Positions 8,950 to 17,730 are shown, counted from the stretch's first letter. The stretch: 64,000 nucleotides of DNA from Cryobacterium tepidiphilum (GCF_003716325.1 NZ_RDSR01000006.1:1-64000); one strand, 5' to 3'. A program made the numbers and translations. Notes: generated from the sequence alone by a model not told the origin.

Positions 8950-9252
8950 CTACTTCTTTGTCGCTCCGGCGACGTCGGCAAGATCCTGAATGCGCCGAGC
9001 CAGCTCGACGTCGCGGGCGGTCACGCCGCCCGCGTCGTGGGAACTGAGGGTGAAGCCGATCGAACCGTAACCGACGGTCACGTCGGGATGGTGGTTCATC
9101 GCATCCGCCGCATGGGCGACCTGGTCGAGCAGCCGCACGGCGCTGCTGAAGTCGCCGGTCGTGTAGGCGGCCTGCAGCACGCCGTCGCCGTGGACGAAGG
9201 CTGTGCCGGCCAGCTGCGTCGCCGTGTCATCGGCGCCCAGTAGTTCACTCAT
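8950..9252 (-). CDS. 4a-hydroxytetrahydrobiopterin dehydratase family protein
   Basis: A 100-residue pterin-4a-carbinolamine dehydratase-like protein. The active-site signature is the histidine pair in AMNHHPDVTVGYGSI, followed by the family motif in FTLSSHDAGGVTARDVELA. Such enzymes recycle tetrahydrobiopterin or serve in molybdopterin-like or unknown pathways. No aromatic amino acid hydroxylase is nearby, so the physiological substrate here is unclear. The gene stands alone between a small membrane protein and the PTS genes. Confidence 0.85.
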   Translation of the reverse strand: MSELLGADDTATQLAGTAFVHGDGVLQAAYTTGDFSSAVRLLDQVAHAADAMNHHPDVTVGYGSIGFTLSSHDAGGVTARDVELARRIQDLADVAGATKK

Positions 9253-9398
9253 GCCACCACTCTCGGCCTCCGCGGCTCGCAGGGGAAGTCCCGCCCGCGT
9301 TTCCGGGGGTGCGGAAGAGTCTCTGGTGGTCGCGCCGGTAGGGCCGCGTCAGGATGCTGGTGAGAGCATTCCGCGAGCGAATCACGAAGGGCGTGTCG

Positions 9399-9710
9399 AT
9401 GAAGATCCTCATCATCTGCGGCGCCGGCGCGTCGAGCACCTTCGTCGCCCACCGACTTCGGCGCTCCGCGGCCGAGCAGGGTGTTGCCGCCGAGATCTCT
9501 GCGGGAAGCGAATCCGACCTCCCAGCCCGGCTCGCGGGCCTCGACGTGCTGCTGATCGGACCGCACCTGGCCGGCCGCTTCGACGAGATCCGTGCGAGCG
9601 CGAGCGCCGCAGACGTCGCGGTCGCGCTGCTGCCGGAAACGATCTTCCGGGAGCGGGACGGCCAGGTCGCGCTCGGCCTCGCCCTCGACGCGGCGGGGAC
9701 ACGGTCATGA
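9399..9710 (+). CDS. Orphan PTS EIIB component, lactose/cellobiose type
   Basis: A 103-residue EIIB protein starting MKILIICGAGASSTFVAHRL, with the phosphocysteine Cys7 in the characteristic CGAGASS loop. This fold belongs to the lactose/cellobiose (Lac) EIIB family, not to the mannitol EIIB, which is fused within MtlA. No matching EIIC or Lac-type EIIA lies in the window. I start it at 9399 because the upstream ATG at 9354 adds a non-homologous tail. It lies just before ptsH and may act as a phosphoryl relay or sensor, or partner an EIIC encoded elsewhere. Confidence 0.82.
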   Translation: MKILIICGAGASSTFVAHRLRRSAAEQGVAAEISAGSESDLPARLAGLDVLLIGPHLAGRFDEIRASASAADVAVALLPETIFRERDGQVALGLALDAAGTRS

Positions 9711-9807
9711 CCGGGCGCGCGGCGGGGCGAAGCGCGATCGTAGGCGGCATGCACGCATCCCGCTATGGTGTGACTGAGATTGGACGTCCGGAATGGAAGG
9801 CCAGGCA

Positions 9808-10074
9808 ATGGTTGAACGAACGGTACGCATCGGGTCGACCCACGGGTTGCACGCGCGGCCGGCGAAATTGTTCACACAGGCCGCCGCTGCATCAGGCGCG
9901 ACAGTGCGCATCGCCAAGGCCGGGGGCAAGGCCGTCAACGCGGCCAGCATCCTCGGCGTCATCTCGCTGGGCATCGACCACGGCGATGATGTCACGCTGT
10001 CCGTCGACGGCGACAACGCCGAAGCGGTGCTCGACGAGCTCGAGGCGTTCCTCGCCGCCGACCACGACGCGTAG
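9808..10074 (+). CDS. ptsH: Phosphocarrier protein HPr
   Basis: An 88-residue HPr that carries phosphate from enzyme I to EIIA domains in the cytosol. The phosphorylated His15 lies in THGLHARPA, and Ser47 in NAASILGVISLG corresponds to the regulatory serine region of Gram-positive HPr. I prefer the ATG at 9808 over 9793 because GGAAGG lies seven bases upstream and the result has standard length. A TATGGT -10-like hexamer at 9764-9769 could start the mRNA. Together with ptsI it is placed at the head of the mannitol genes. Confidence 0.94.
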   Translation: MVERTVRIGSTHGLHARPAKLFTQAAAASGATVRIAKAGGKAVNAASILGVISLGIDHGDDVTLSVDGDNAEAVLDELEAFLAADHDA

Positions 10075-10131
10075 CGGCAGGACCAACCGGAACCGTCCCT
10101 CACTCGCCCCTGTCAGTGCGGAGGAGTTGTG

Positions 10132-11799
10132 ATGGAACTGCGTGGAATCGGAATCGGCCAGGGCGTTGCCGTGGGCACGGTCGTGCGAATGGAGGAACCG
10201 CTGCGGGAGCCGGCGTCGACCCTCAGCGCGCTGAGCCCCGACCAGGAGGGCGCCAGGCTCGACGAGGCCTTGGCCGCCGTCGCCGCCGAACTCAACAGCC
10301 GGGGCGCGGCCGCCGGCGGCGACGCCAAGGACGTTCTCGAAGCGCAGGCGATGATGGCCGAGGATCCCACCCTGCGCGACGACCTCTCCGCGCGACTGGC
10401 GGAGGGGAAGACGGCGGAACGCGCCACCCACGAGGCCTTCGCAGCGTTCCGGGACATGCTCCGTGAACTCGGCGGCTACATGGCCGAACGCGCCGCGGAC
10501 CTCGACGACGTCTCGCAGCGGGTCGTCGCCCAGCTGCAGGGGCTGCCGGCGCCCGGCGTGCCGAACCCGGGGCATCCGTTCGTTCTGGTCGCCCGTGACC
10601 TCGCGCCCGCCGACACCGCCCTTCTCGACCTCGGCCAGGTGCTCGGCCTGATCACCACCGAGGGCGGGCCCACATCGCACACGGCGATCCTCGCACGGGA
10701 GAAGTCCATCGTCGCCGTGGTCGGCGTCGCGGGAGCCGCCGATCTGGTTGACGGGGACGAGGTGGTCGTCGATGCTGCGGGCAGCGTGGTGATCAGTGCG
10801 CCGACGGATGCCGACAAACGGGCCGCCGAGGAGCGCATCACGGCTCGCGCGGCCCGCGCCGCCGCACCCCTCGCGCCCGGTGCGCTCGCTGACGGCACGA
10901 GGGTGCCGCTGCTCGCGAACCTCGGCAACGCCGACGGCGCCGCGCAGGCGGTGCAACTGGGAGCCGAAGGCGTGGGGCTGTTCCGCACCGAGTTCCTGTT
11001 CCTCGGCTCGGGCTCAGCGCCCACCGTCCAACGCCAGCAGCGCGAGTACGCCCGGATGCTGCGCGAATTCCCCGGCAAAAAGGTCGTGGTGCGCGCGCTC
11101 GACGCGGGTGCCGACAAGCCGCTGGCGTTCTTGAACGACGCCGAGGAGGAGAACCCCGCCCTGGGCCTTCGCGGACTCCGCTCGCTGCGCGCCTCCGAAG
11201 ATATCCTGCGCGAACAGCTCACCGCGCTCGCCCGGGCCGAGGCTGAGACGGACGCCGAGGTGTGGGTGATGGCGCCGATGGTCTCCACCGTCGAAGAGAC
11301 CCGCTACTTCGTGACCCTGGCGCATGAGCTGGGGCTGAGAACCGCTGGGGTGATGGTTGAGGTGCCGGCCCTCGCCCTCCTCGCCGACAAGGCGCTGCAG
11401 GCCGCCGACTTCGCCTCCATCGGCACCAACGATCTCACCCAGTACACCCTCGCCGCCGACCGCATGCTCGGCTCCGTCGCCTCCTTCCAGGACCCCTGGC
11501 ACCCTGCGGTGCTCCGTCTGGTGCAGGAGGTGGGCACCGCCGGGCAGCAGCACGGAAAGCCCGTGGGGATCTGCGGGGAGGCGGCGGCCGACCCCTTGCT
11601 CGCCGTGGTGCTCGTCGGTCTCGGTGCCACCACCTTGTCCATGTCGCCGTCCGCGCTCGCGGACGTGCGCGAAAGCCTGTCTCGATTCACCCTGCCCCAG
11701 GCCAGGGACCTCGCCGCCGCCGCGCTCGCGGCCGACGGCGCGGCATCCGCCAGGGCTGCGGCCGCAGAGGCAGCCGCAGCCTCCACCACCACAGAATGA
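10132..11799 (+). CDS. ptsI: PTS enzyme I (PEP-protein phosphotransferase)
   Basis: Transfers phosphate from PEP to HPr and is the common entry point of all PTS uptake in the cell. The 555-residue protein has the phosphohistidine His183 in GGPTSHTAILAREKS, the PEP-domain motif GVGLFRTEFLF and the conserved Cys in GICGEAA. The C-terminus has an Ala-rich tail. GAGGAG precedes the ATG at 10132 (a GTG directly in front at 10129 is possible). The stop overlaps a spurious upstream ATG of mtlA. The real mtlA start is 12 bases after the ptsI stop, so the genes are probably cotranscribed. Confidence 0.96.
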   Translation: MELRGIGIGQGVAVGTVVRMEEPLREPASTLSALSPDQEGARLDEALAAVAAELNSRGAAAGGDAKDVLEAQAMMAEDPTLRDDLSARLAEGKTAERATHEAFAAFRDMLRELGGYMAERAADLDDVSQRVVAQLQGLPAPGVPNPGHPFVLVARDLAPADTALLDLGQVLGLITTEGGPTSHTAILAREKSIVAVVGVAGAADLVDGDEVVVDAAGSVVISAPTDADKRAAEERITARAARAAAPLAPGALADGTRVPLLANLGNADGAAQAVQLGAEGVGLFRTEFLFLGSGSAPTVQRQQREYARMLREFPGKKVVVRALDAGADKPLAFLNDAEEENPALGLRGLRSLRASEDILREQLTALARAEAETDAEVWVMAPMVSTVEETRYFVTLAHELGLRTAGVMVEVPALALLADKALQAADFASIGTNDLTQYTLAADRMLGSVASFQDPWHPAVLRLVQEVGTAGQQHGKPVGICGEAAADPLLAVVLVGLGATTLSMSPSALADVRESLSRFTLPQARDLAAAALAADGAASARAAAAEAAAASTTTE

Positions 11800-11810
11800 A
11801 AGGCACTGAA

Positions 11811-13418
11811 ATGACGACGACGTCAGCCCGGCCCACTCGCACCGGGGCACGCGTGCACGTGCAACGGTTCGGCACCTTCCTCAGCGGCATGGTCATGCCG
11901 AACATCGCGGCGTTCATCGCGTGGGGACTGATCACGGCCTTCTTCATCGCCACCGGATGGCTGCCCAACGGCATCCTCGGCGGGTTCGGCAACGCCGACC
12001 AGATCGGCTGGACCGGCGCCGCCACCACGCTCGCCCAGACCGCGGACGGCACCACGTTCCCGCAGTACGTGGGCCTGGTCGGGCCGATGATCACCTACCT
12101 GCTGCCGCTCCTGATCGCCAACACCGGCGGCCGAATGGTCTACGACACCCGCGGCGGCGTCATCGCCACCATCGCGACCATGGGCGTGATCGTCGGCAGT
12201 ACCATCCCGATGTTCATCGGCGCCATGATCGTGGGCCCCATTTCGGCGTGGCTGCTGAAGAAGCTCGACAGCCTGTGGGCAGGAAAGATCCGGCCGGGCT
12301 TCGAAATGCTCGTCGACAACTTCTCCTCCGGCATCCTCGGCGCCCTGCTGGCCCTCGGTGCGTTCTTCGGAATCGCCCCGGTCGTCACGGCACTCAGCAG
12401 CTTCCTCGAGACGGTCGTCGACTGGCTGATCGCAAACGGGCTACTGCCGCTGGCGAGCATCTTCATCGAACCGGGCAAGATCCTGTTCCTCAACAACGCC
12501 ATCAACCACGGTGTGCTCACCCCGCTCGGCGTGCAGCAGGTGGAGGAGAACGGCAAGTCGCTGCTGTTCCTGCTCGAGGCGAACCCCGGCCCCGGTCTCG
12601 GCATCCTGCTGGCGTTCACGTTCTTCGGTGTCGGCATCGCCAAGGCCAGCGCCCCCGGTGCCATCATCATCCAGTTCCTCGGCGGCATCCACGAGATCTA
12701 CTTCCCGTACGTGCTGATGAAGCCGATGCTGGTGCTCGCCGCGATCGGCGGCGGCATGACGGGCGTCGCCATCAACGTCGCCTTCCAGACCGGACTCCGC
12801 GCCCCGGCCTCCCCGGGCAGCATCTTCGCGGTGCTGATCCAGACTGCGCCCGACAGCTACGTGGGCGTCATCCTTTCGGTCATCGGCGCCGCCCTCGTGT
12901 CGTTCCTGATCTCCGCCGTCATCTTGCGGGCCAGTCGCAAGCGCGACCTGGCCAACGAGAACGCCGGCGACCTCTCCGCCGCCGTTGCCGCGACCGAGGC
13001 CAACAAGGGCAAGTCCAGCTCCGTGCTCGGTGGCCTGACCGGCGCCGGCACGGCTGCCGGGGTAACGGATGCCGCGGCTCGCGGCGCGACGGACGGCGCC
13101 CTGGCAGACGGGCGGCGCTTCAGCGACATCGTGTTCGCCTGCGACGCCGGCATGGGCTCCAGCGCCATGGGGGCATCCGTGCTCCGCAACAAGATCAAGA
13201 AGGCCGGCATCGAGGGTGTCACCGTGACCAACAAGTCCATCGCCAACCTCGACGGCACCGCCGACCTGGTGATCACCCACCGCGACCTCACCGCCCGGGC
13301 TGAGGGCATGTCGCCGAACTCGCTGCACGTCTCGGTGGAGAACTTCATGAACAGCCCCAAGTACGACGAAGTGGTGCAGCTGCTGCAGAACCAGGCGACG
13401 GAAGGAGCCGACCGGTGA
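11811..13418 (+). CDS. mtlA: Mannitol-specific PTS enzyme EIICB
   Basis: The mannitol permease of the PTS. An N-terminal EIIC domain (about residues 10-345) forms the membrane channel and a C-terminal EIIB domain (about 435-535) phosphorylates the sugar as it enters. The phosphocysteine is Cys444 in ACDAGMGSSAMGAS. EIIA is not fused but encoded next as mtlF, the Gram-positive arrangement. The EIIC and EIIB are joined by an Ala/Gly-rich linker. I start it at 11811, where GAAAGG lies seven bases upstream, rather than at 11796. The stop overlaps mtlF by GTGA. Confidence 0.95.
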   Translation: MTTTSARPTRTGARVHVQRFGTFLSGMVMPNIAAFIAWGLITAFFIATGWLPNGILGGFGNADQIGWTGAATTLAQTADGTTFPQYVGLVGPMITYLLPLLIANTGGRMVYDTRGGVIATIATMGVIVGSTIPMFIGAMIVGPISAWLLKKLDSLWAGKIRPGFEMLVDNFSSGILGALLALGAFFGIAPVVTALSSFLETVVDWLIANGLLPLASIFIEPGKILFLNNAINHGVLTPLGVQQVEENGKSLLFLLEANPGPGLGILLAFTFFGVGIAKASAPGAIIIQFLGGIHEIYFPYVLMKPMLVLAAIGGGMTGVAINVAFQTGLRAPASPGSIFAVLIQTAPDSYVGVILSVIGAALVSFLISAVILRASRKRDLANENAGDLSAAVAATEANKGKSSSVLGGLTGAGTAAGVTDAAARGATDGALADGRRFSDIVFACDAGMGSSAMGASVLRNKIKKAGIEGVTVTNKSIANLDGTADLVITHRDLTARAEGMSPNSLHVSVENFMNSPKYDEVVQLLQNQATEGADR

Positions 13419-13855
13419 GCGAGGAGATTCTGCGGCGTGAGAACGTCGTCGCCCGCGGCGCCGCGACCACGCGCGACGACGCCATCCGCGAAGCCGGCCG
13501 GCTCCTGGTCGGCTCCGGTGCGGTGAGCGAGGACTACATCGCCTCGATGCTGGAGCGGGAGGGCTCGGTGTCCACCTACATGGGCAACTTCCTGGCCATC
13601 CCGCATGGCACCAATGAGGCGAAGGATGCGATCAAACGGTCGGCGCTCTCGCTCGTGCGCTACACCGACCCGATCGACTGGAACGGCGAGCCGGTGCGGT
13701 TCGCCGTCGGGATCGCCGGGCTGAACAACGAACACCTCGAGATCCTCTCCAAGATCGCCATCGTTTTCTCCGACGAGGACGAGGTGCAGAAGCTCATCGA
13801 GGCCGGCGACGCCGACGCGATCTTCACCCTCCTCGAGGAGGTCAACGCGGAATGA
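13415..13855 (+). CDS. mtlF: Mannitol-specific PTS enzyme EIIA
   Basis: A 146-residue EIIA of the mannitol/fructose family. It accepts phosphate from HPr on His64 in [12 protein letters not shown] and passes it to the EIIB cysteine of MtlA. The GTG start overlaps the mtlA stop by four bases and GGAAGGA lies upstream. The end overlaps mtlD by ATGA. Tight coupling indicates one mannitol uptake and oxidation operon. Confidence 0.95.
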   Translation: MSEEILRRENVVARGAATTRDDAIREAGRLLVGSGAVSEDYIASMLEREGSVSTYMGNFLAIPHGTNEAKDAIKRSALSLVRYTDPIDWNGEPVRFAVGIAGLNNEHLEILSKIAIVFSDEDEVQKLIEAGDADAIFTLLEEVNAE

Positions 13856-14997
13856 AAGCCGTTCACTTCGGCGCCGGCAACATCGGCCGCGGATTCGTCG
13901 GGCTCCTGCTGCACGAGGCTGGGTACGAGGTGGTCTTCGCCGATGTGAACGCCGCGCTCATCGACGCGCTGAACGCTGCAGACACCTACAGCGTGCACGA
14001 GGTGGGGGAGGAATTCACCACCACGGTAGTGGACCGTTTCCGCGCGGTGAACAGCGCGGATGACCCTGAGGCGCTGGTCGCGGAGATCGCCTCGGCAGAC
14101 GTCGTCACCACGGCCGTCGGGCCCACCGTGCTGGCCTTCGTCGCTCCTGCCATCGCCGACGGCATCCGTCGTCGCGACGCGGCACTGCCGCCCCTGGTGG
14201 TGATGGCGTGCGAGAACGCCATCAACGCCACCGACCGGCTGGCCGACTTCGTGTTTGCGCACATTCCGGATGCGGAGCGGGCGGCGCTCGCGGGCCGTGT
14301 CGTCTTCGCGAACACCGCGGTGGACCGCATCGTTCCCGGGCAACCGGCGGCCGGCGGCATCGACGTGACCGTGGAGCCCTTCTACGAGTGGGTCATCGAG
14401 AAGTCCGCGTTTCCGGGGGAGGGGCCCCGGATCCCCGGGGCCACGTTCGTGGACGACCTCGAGCCGTACATCGAGCGCAAGCTCTTCACCGTCAATACCG
14501 GGCATGCCACCATCGCCTACTTCGGGTTCCTCGCCGGTGCGACGACCATCGCGGAGGCATTATCGGTGCCGGCGGTGGCGGAGGCTGCGCGGAACGTGCT
14601 CGAGGAGACCTCGGCCCTCCTCGTCGCCAAGCACGGGCTCGACGAAGACGCCCAGCGCGTATATCGCGAGAAGATCCTGGGCCGATTCGCCAACCCCGCC
14701 CTGCCCGACACGGTCGAACGGGTGGGACGCGCCCCACTTCGGAAGCTGGGGCGGCAGGAACGCTTCATCAAACCCGCGGCGGAGCTGGCAGAGGCCGGAA
14801 CGCGCCCGGTCGCGTTGCTCGCCGCGGTGGCGGCGCTCCTGCAGTTCGACGTGCCGGCCGACGAGGAGAGCGTCACGCTGCAGCAGTTGCGGGGGAGCCT
14901 CCCGGCCGGGGATTTCGTCACGACGGTCTGCGGGCTGGGCCCCGCGCATCCGCTGTTCGCCGACCTCGTCAAAGTGGTGGCTGCCACGCCGGTGTGA
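13852..14997 (+). CDS. mtlD: Mannitol-1-phosphate 5-dehydrogenase
   Basis: Oxidises mannitol 1-phosphate to fructose 6-phosphate with NAD+, feeding imported mannitol into glycolysis. The 381-residue product has the N-terminal Rossmann motif [11 protein letters not shown] and the family segment containing [11 protein letters not shown], with the catalytic lysine region at [11 protein letters not shown]. Length matches the family. It is the last gene of the PTS/mannitol operon. Confidence 0.95.
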   Translation: MKAVHFGAGNIGRGFVGLLLHEAGYEVVFADVNAALIDALNAADTYSVHEVGEEFTTTVVDRFRAVNSADDPEALVAEIASADVVTTAVGPTVLAFVAPAIADGIRRRDAALPPLVVMACENAINATDRLADFVFAHIPDAERAALAGRVVFANTAVDRIVPGQPAAGGIDVTVEPFYEWVIEKSAFPGEGPRIPGATFVDDLEPYIERKLFTVNTGHATIAYFGFLAGATTIAEALSVPAVAEAARNVLEETSALLVAKHGLDEDAQRVYREKILGRFANPALPDTVERVGRAPLRKLGRQERFIKPAAELAEAGTRPVALLAAVAALLQFDVPADEESVTLQQLRGSLPAGDFVTTVCGLGPAHPLFADLVKVVAATPV

Positions 14998-15028
14998 CGG
15001 CCGCCTTCTTGGCCGGCGCGAATCTGGC

Positions 15029-15034
15029 TACGGT
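15029..15034 (+). promoter_or_regulatory. -10 box (TACGGT) of a probable leaderless message
   Basis: TACGGT is followed by six bases and then the ATG at 15041, with no ribosome binding site in between except the short GGGGGA itself. The spacing places the transcription start at or next to the start codon. The -35 region (TTCTTG) is weak. Confidence 0.5.
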
Positions 15035-15040
15035 GGGGGA

Positions 15041-16108
15041 ATGACAGACGACGAACGGCCGTCCATCACGGCGATGATGACCGACCGGCTCGGGCGACTC
15101 GGAATCCGCAGCGGGCAGATTCTGCTCGTCGTCATCCTCGTCTCGGCGCTGGTGTACGGGCTCGTGCAGCTGAAACTCGTGGTGATCCCGCTCCTGATCG
15201 CGCTCATCCTCGCCGCCGCGCTGTCACCCGCCGTGAACTGGCTGCGCCGGCGCGGCTTGCCGGCCGTCCTCGCGACCTGGATCACGCTCCTGGCCGGCAT
15301 CATCATTCTCGGGGGCGTGATCACGCTCATGGTGCTCACCGTGCAGAACCAGTGGGCCGCCCTCGCCAAGGCCGCAGGCGACGGACTCCAGCAGCTGCAG
15401 GACTACCTCGTGCAGGCGAACATCCCGATCGACGAGCAACAGATCAAACAGGTGCAGCAGAGCATCGGCGACTTCATCACGAGCACCCAGTTCGGCACCG
15501 GAGCCCTGGCGGGGCTGTCGATCGCCACGCAGCTCATCACGGGCATCCTGCTGACGGTCGTCATCCTGTTCTTCTTCCTCAAGGACGGCGGCGACATCTG
15601 GGCGTTCTTCCTGCGTCCGTTCCACGGGGCGGGGCGCGAGCGCGGCGTGCGCATCGGGCACACCTCACTCGCCGTGCTCGGCGGATATGTGCGCGGCACA
15701 GCGATCGTCGCGTTGGCCGATGCGGTCGTGATCGGCGGATCCCTGTTCTTCCTGCAGATTCCCCTCGCCCTCCCGCTCACGGTGTTCGTGTTCCTGAGCG
15801 CCTTCATCCCGTTGATCGGGGCGACCCTCGCCGGGGTCCTCGCCGCGCTGGTCGCACTCGTCACGGGAGGCCCGCTGACAGCGCTCATCGTGGTCGGCAT
15901 CGTCGTCGTCGTCAACCAGCTCGAGGGCGACTTCCTGCAGCCGATCGTGATGTCGCAGTCGCTCAAGCTGCATCCGCTCGTCATCCTGGTGGCGCTCACC
16001 GCGGGAACCATCCTCGGCGGCATCGCCGGAGCCGTGCTCGCCGTGCCGATCGCGGCCGTGAGCTGGGCGATCGTGAAGGCCTGGAACGTGCCCGACGACG
16101 GATTATAG
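15041..16108 (+). CDS. AI-2E family transporter (PerM/YdiK type)
   Basis: A 355-residue polytopic membrane protein of the AI-2E exporter family (TqsA/PerM/YdiK). About seven or eight hydrophobic spans surround a soluble segment (about residues 105-150). The conserved family block contains FLSAFIPLIGATLAG and, further on, LEGDFLQPIVMSQSLKLHPL. Substrates of this family differ (autoinducer-2 or Na+/H+ exchange have been reported), and the substrate here is unknown. The start at 15041 was chosen from the leaderless-type -10 box and the hydrophobic profile. Confidence 0.88.
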   Translation: MTDDERPSITAMMTDRLGRLGIRSGQILLVVILVSALVYGLVQLKLVVIPLLIALILAAALSPAVNWLRRRGLPAVLATWITLLAGIIILGGVITLMVLTVQNQWAALAKAAGDGLQQLQDYLVQANIPIDEQQIKQVQQSIGDFITSTQFGTGALAGLSIATQLITGILLTVVILFFFLKDGGDIWAFFLRPFHGAGRERGVRIGHTSLAVLGGYVRGTAIVALADAVVIGGSLFFLQIPLALPLTVFVFLSAFIPLIGATLAGVLAALVALVTGGPLTALIVVGIVVVVNQLEGDFLQPIVMSQSLKLHPLVILVALTAGTILGGIAGAVLAVPIAAVSWAIVKAWNVPDDGL

Positions 16109-16143
16109 GGGCACATTGCCAAAAGGCAACGACATAGCATAGG

Positions 16144-16161
16144 ATTGACCCTTGGTGTCTG
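16144..16161 (+). promoter_or_regulatory. 18-bp motif shared by the infA and rplM upstream regions
   Basis: The sequence ATTGACCCTTGGTGTCTG occurs here and, identically, at 20467-20484 upstream of rplM. In both places a TAGCAT hexamer (16135-16140 here) stands just before it. Downstream of the two copies there is no common -10 element, so the TTGACC within it is unlikely to be a simple -35 box. It may lie at the start of the transcript or bind a regulator common to ribosomal protein operons. Confidence 0.55.
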
Positions 16162-16240
16162 GCACGTGCGTTAAACGCCTGCCGGTTTCGCCGCAATCCC
16201 GCATGACCAGCAACCAATTACCTATAGCGACAGTGAGTGT

Positions 16241-16462
16241 ATGGCCAAAAAAGACGGTGTCATCGAAATCGAGGGCGCGGTAGTCGAAGCTCTTCCCAAC
16301 GCGATGTTTCGCGTGGAGTTGAGCAACGGCCACAAAGTGCTTGCCCACATCTCGGGCAAGATGCGTCAGCACTACATCCGGATCCTTCCTGAGGACCGCG
16401 TGATCGTCGAGCTGAGCCCCTACGATCTGACCCGCGGCCGGATCGTCTACCGCTACAAGTAA
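16241..16462 (+). CDS. infA: Translation initiation factor IF-1
   Basis: A 73-residue OB-fold protein that binds the A site of the 30S subunit during initiation. The sequence [20 protein letters not shown] and the ending RGRIVYRYK are nearly invariant in the family. It begins the second ribosomal protein cluster here, after a leader of roughly 95 bases that starts near the shared 18-bp motif. The TAGCAT at 16135-16140 may be its -10 element. Confidence 0.97.
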   Translation: MAKKDGVIEIEGAVVEALPNAMFRVELSNGHKVLAHISGKMRQHYIRILPEDRVIVELSPYDLTRGRIVYRYK

Positions 16463-16530
16463 CGGTTGCTGTAAGTAACGGCCCCCGGCATTCCGGGGGT
16501 ACGAAGACAGCGAGTACAAGGAAACACACA

Positions 16531-16644
16531 ATGAAGGTCAACCCCAGCGTCAAGAAGATCTGTGACAAGTGCAAGGTCATCCGCCGCAATGGCAATGTGA
16601 TGGTCATCTGCGAGAACCCGCGTCACAAGCAGCGCCAGGGCTAG
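16531..16644 (+). CDS. rpmJ: 50S ribosomal protein L36
   Basis: A 37-residue protein that was identified directly because it is too short for most gene callers. It begins [14 protein letters not shown] and contains the zinc ribbon ligands Cys11, Cys14, Cys27 and His32, so this is the zinc-binding (C+) form. Loss of zinc could limit it, and organisms often have a zinc-independent paralogue elsewhere. None is seen in this window. It lies 68 bases after infA. Confidence 0.97.
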   Translation: MKVNPSVKKICDKCKVIRRNGNVMVICENPRHKQRQG

Positions 16645-16692
16645 GGCGCGGCCGGCCTCGCCGAGCCCGACCCGAATCTGATTCACGAAAAA

Positions 16693-16756
16693 TAGCAATC
16701 CGAAGAACCCTGCGGGGCGACACCATCGGTTGGAGGCCGATGCACCGGGATTGCTA
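16693..16756 (+). ncRNA. Candidate structured leader between rpmJ and rpsM
   Basis: A perfect 9-bp stem TAGCAATCC (16693-16701) with GGATTGCTA (16748-16756) encloses 46 bases. Within it CATCGG (16724-16729) pairs with CCGATG (16737-16742), and a small CCC/GGG hairpin can form at 16708-16716, giving a branched structure. It ends 32 bases before the rpsM ATG. Position resembles the S4-binding leader of the alpha operon in gammaproteobacteria, but I see no sequence similarity to that. Regulation is inferred. Confidence 0.5.
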
Positions 16757-16788
16757 CAGACCTCCACTCATCAACAGGAGAAGCCACA

Positions 16789-17163
16789 ATGGCACGTCTA
16801 GCCGGCGTTGACATTCCCCGCGACAAGCGCGTGGAAGTTGCACTGACTTACATCTACGGTGTTGGCCGCACGAGGGCACTCAAGACCCTCGCCGACACCG
16901 CAATCGACGGAAACATCCGCGTCAAGGACCTCACCGACGACCAGCTCGTCGCACTCCGTGACTACATCGAAGGATCCTTCAAGGTTGAGGGTGACCTCCG
17001 CCGTGAGGTTGCCGCCGACATCCGCCGCAAGGTCGAGATCGGTAGCTACGAGGGTATCCGCCACCGCAAGGGCCTCCCGGTCCGCGGCCAGCGCACCAAG
17101 ACCAACGCTCGCACCCGCAAGGGCCCGAAGCGCACCGTAGCCGGCAAGAAGAAGGCCCGCTAG
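16789..17163 (+). CDS. rpsM: 30S ribosomal protein S13
   Basis: A 124-residue S13 that sits in the head of the 30S subunit and contacts the 50S subunit. It begins [26 protein letters not shown] and ends in the basic tail [19 protein letters not shown] precedes the ATG. It is followed after 41 bases by rpsK. A possible regulatory RNA fold lies upstream at 16693-16756. Confidence 0.98.
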   Translation: MARLAGVDIPRDKRVEVALTYIYGVGRTRALKTLADTAIDGNIRVKDLTDDQLVALRDYIEGSFKVEGDLRREVAADIRRKVEIGSYEGIRHRKGLPVRGQRTKTNARTRKGPKRTVAGKKKAR

Positions 17164-17204
17164 GCCCCGCCTGGCAGCCTCGCCTTTAGGATTCAGGAGA
17201 AATC

Positions 17205-17603
17205 ATGGCAACACCAAAGTCGGCTGTTCGGAAGCCGCGCAAGAAAGAGAAGAAGAACGTCGCCGTGGGCCAGGCCCACATCAAGTCGACGTTCAACAAC
17301 ACCATCGTCTCGATCACCGACACGACCGGCGCCGTCATCAGCTGGGCGTCCTCAGGCGGCGTCGGCTTCAAGGGTTCGCGCAAGTCGACCCCGTTCGCCG
17401 CGCAGCTGGCTGCCGAGTCGGCGGCCCGCCAGGCGCAGGAGCACGGCATGAAGAAGGTCGACGTCTTCGTGAAGGGCCCCGGCTCGGGACGCGAGACCGC
17501 GATCCGTTCGCTGCAGGCCGCCGGCCTCGAGGTTGGTTCCATCAACGACGTGACGCCGCAGGCCCACAACGGATGCCGCCCGCCGAAGCGCCGCCGCGTC
17601 TAA
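17205..17603 (+). CDS. rpsK: 30S ribosomal protein S11
   Basis: A 132-residue S11 of the 30S platform. Conserved segments include [28 protein letters not shown] and the C-terminal [17 protein letters not shown] lies before the ATG. In most Actinobacteria rpsD follows. Here the next gene is rpoA, and the 127-base junction holds a strong hairpin. Confidence 0.98.
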   Translation: MATPKSAVRKPRKKEKKNVAVGQAHIKSTFNNTIVSITDTTGAVISWASSGGVGFKGSRKSTPFAAQLAAESAARQAQEHGMKKVDVFVKGPGSGRETAIRSLQAAGLEVGSINDVTPQAHNGCRPPKRRRV

Positions 17604-17621
17604 GAAGTCACTTTCCGCTCT

Positions 17622-17660
17622 GCGAGCGGCGACGGGCGTTTCGCGGCCGTCGCCGTTCGC
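17622..17660 (+). other. Hairpin between rpsK and rpoA
   Basis: GCGAGCGGCGACGG (17622-17635) pairs with CCGTCGCCGTTCGC (17647-17660), 13 Watson-Crick pairs plus one G-T pair, with an 11-base loop. There is no T-run afterwards. It could be a factor-dependent or imperfect terminator, or a processing site that lowers rpoA message relative to the ribosomal genes. A further 6-bp inverted repeat AGTGTC/GACACT lies at 17692-17711, just ahead of the rpoA ribosome binding site. Confidence 0.6.
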
Positions 17661-17730
17661 ACGCGACTACAACTCAATACCTCGCCACATGAGTGTCATA
17701 TAGCGGACACTTTGCCGAAAGGAATCAATA

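Noticed and set aside
8388-8981. A 197-codon minus-strand frame across the gene-poor gap
   Set aside because: Low-complexity Arg/Pro/Ala translation without homology. A shorter frame (8615-8908) in the same stretch has a far better start and membrane profile.
16116-16129. TTGCC-AAAA-GGCAA as terminator after the AI-2E transporter gene
   Set aside because: The stem has only five pairs and no T-run follows.
16145-16150. TTGACC as the -35 box of infA
   Set aside because: The identical motif before rplM has no -10 element at suitable distance downstream, so the conserved element is not a simple -35 box.
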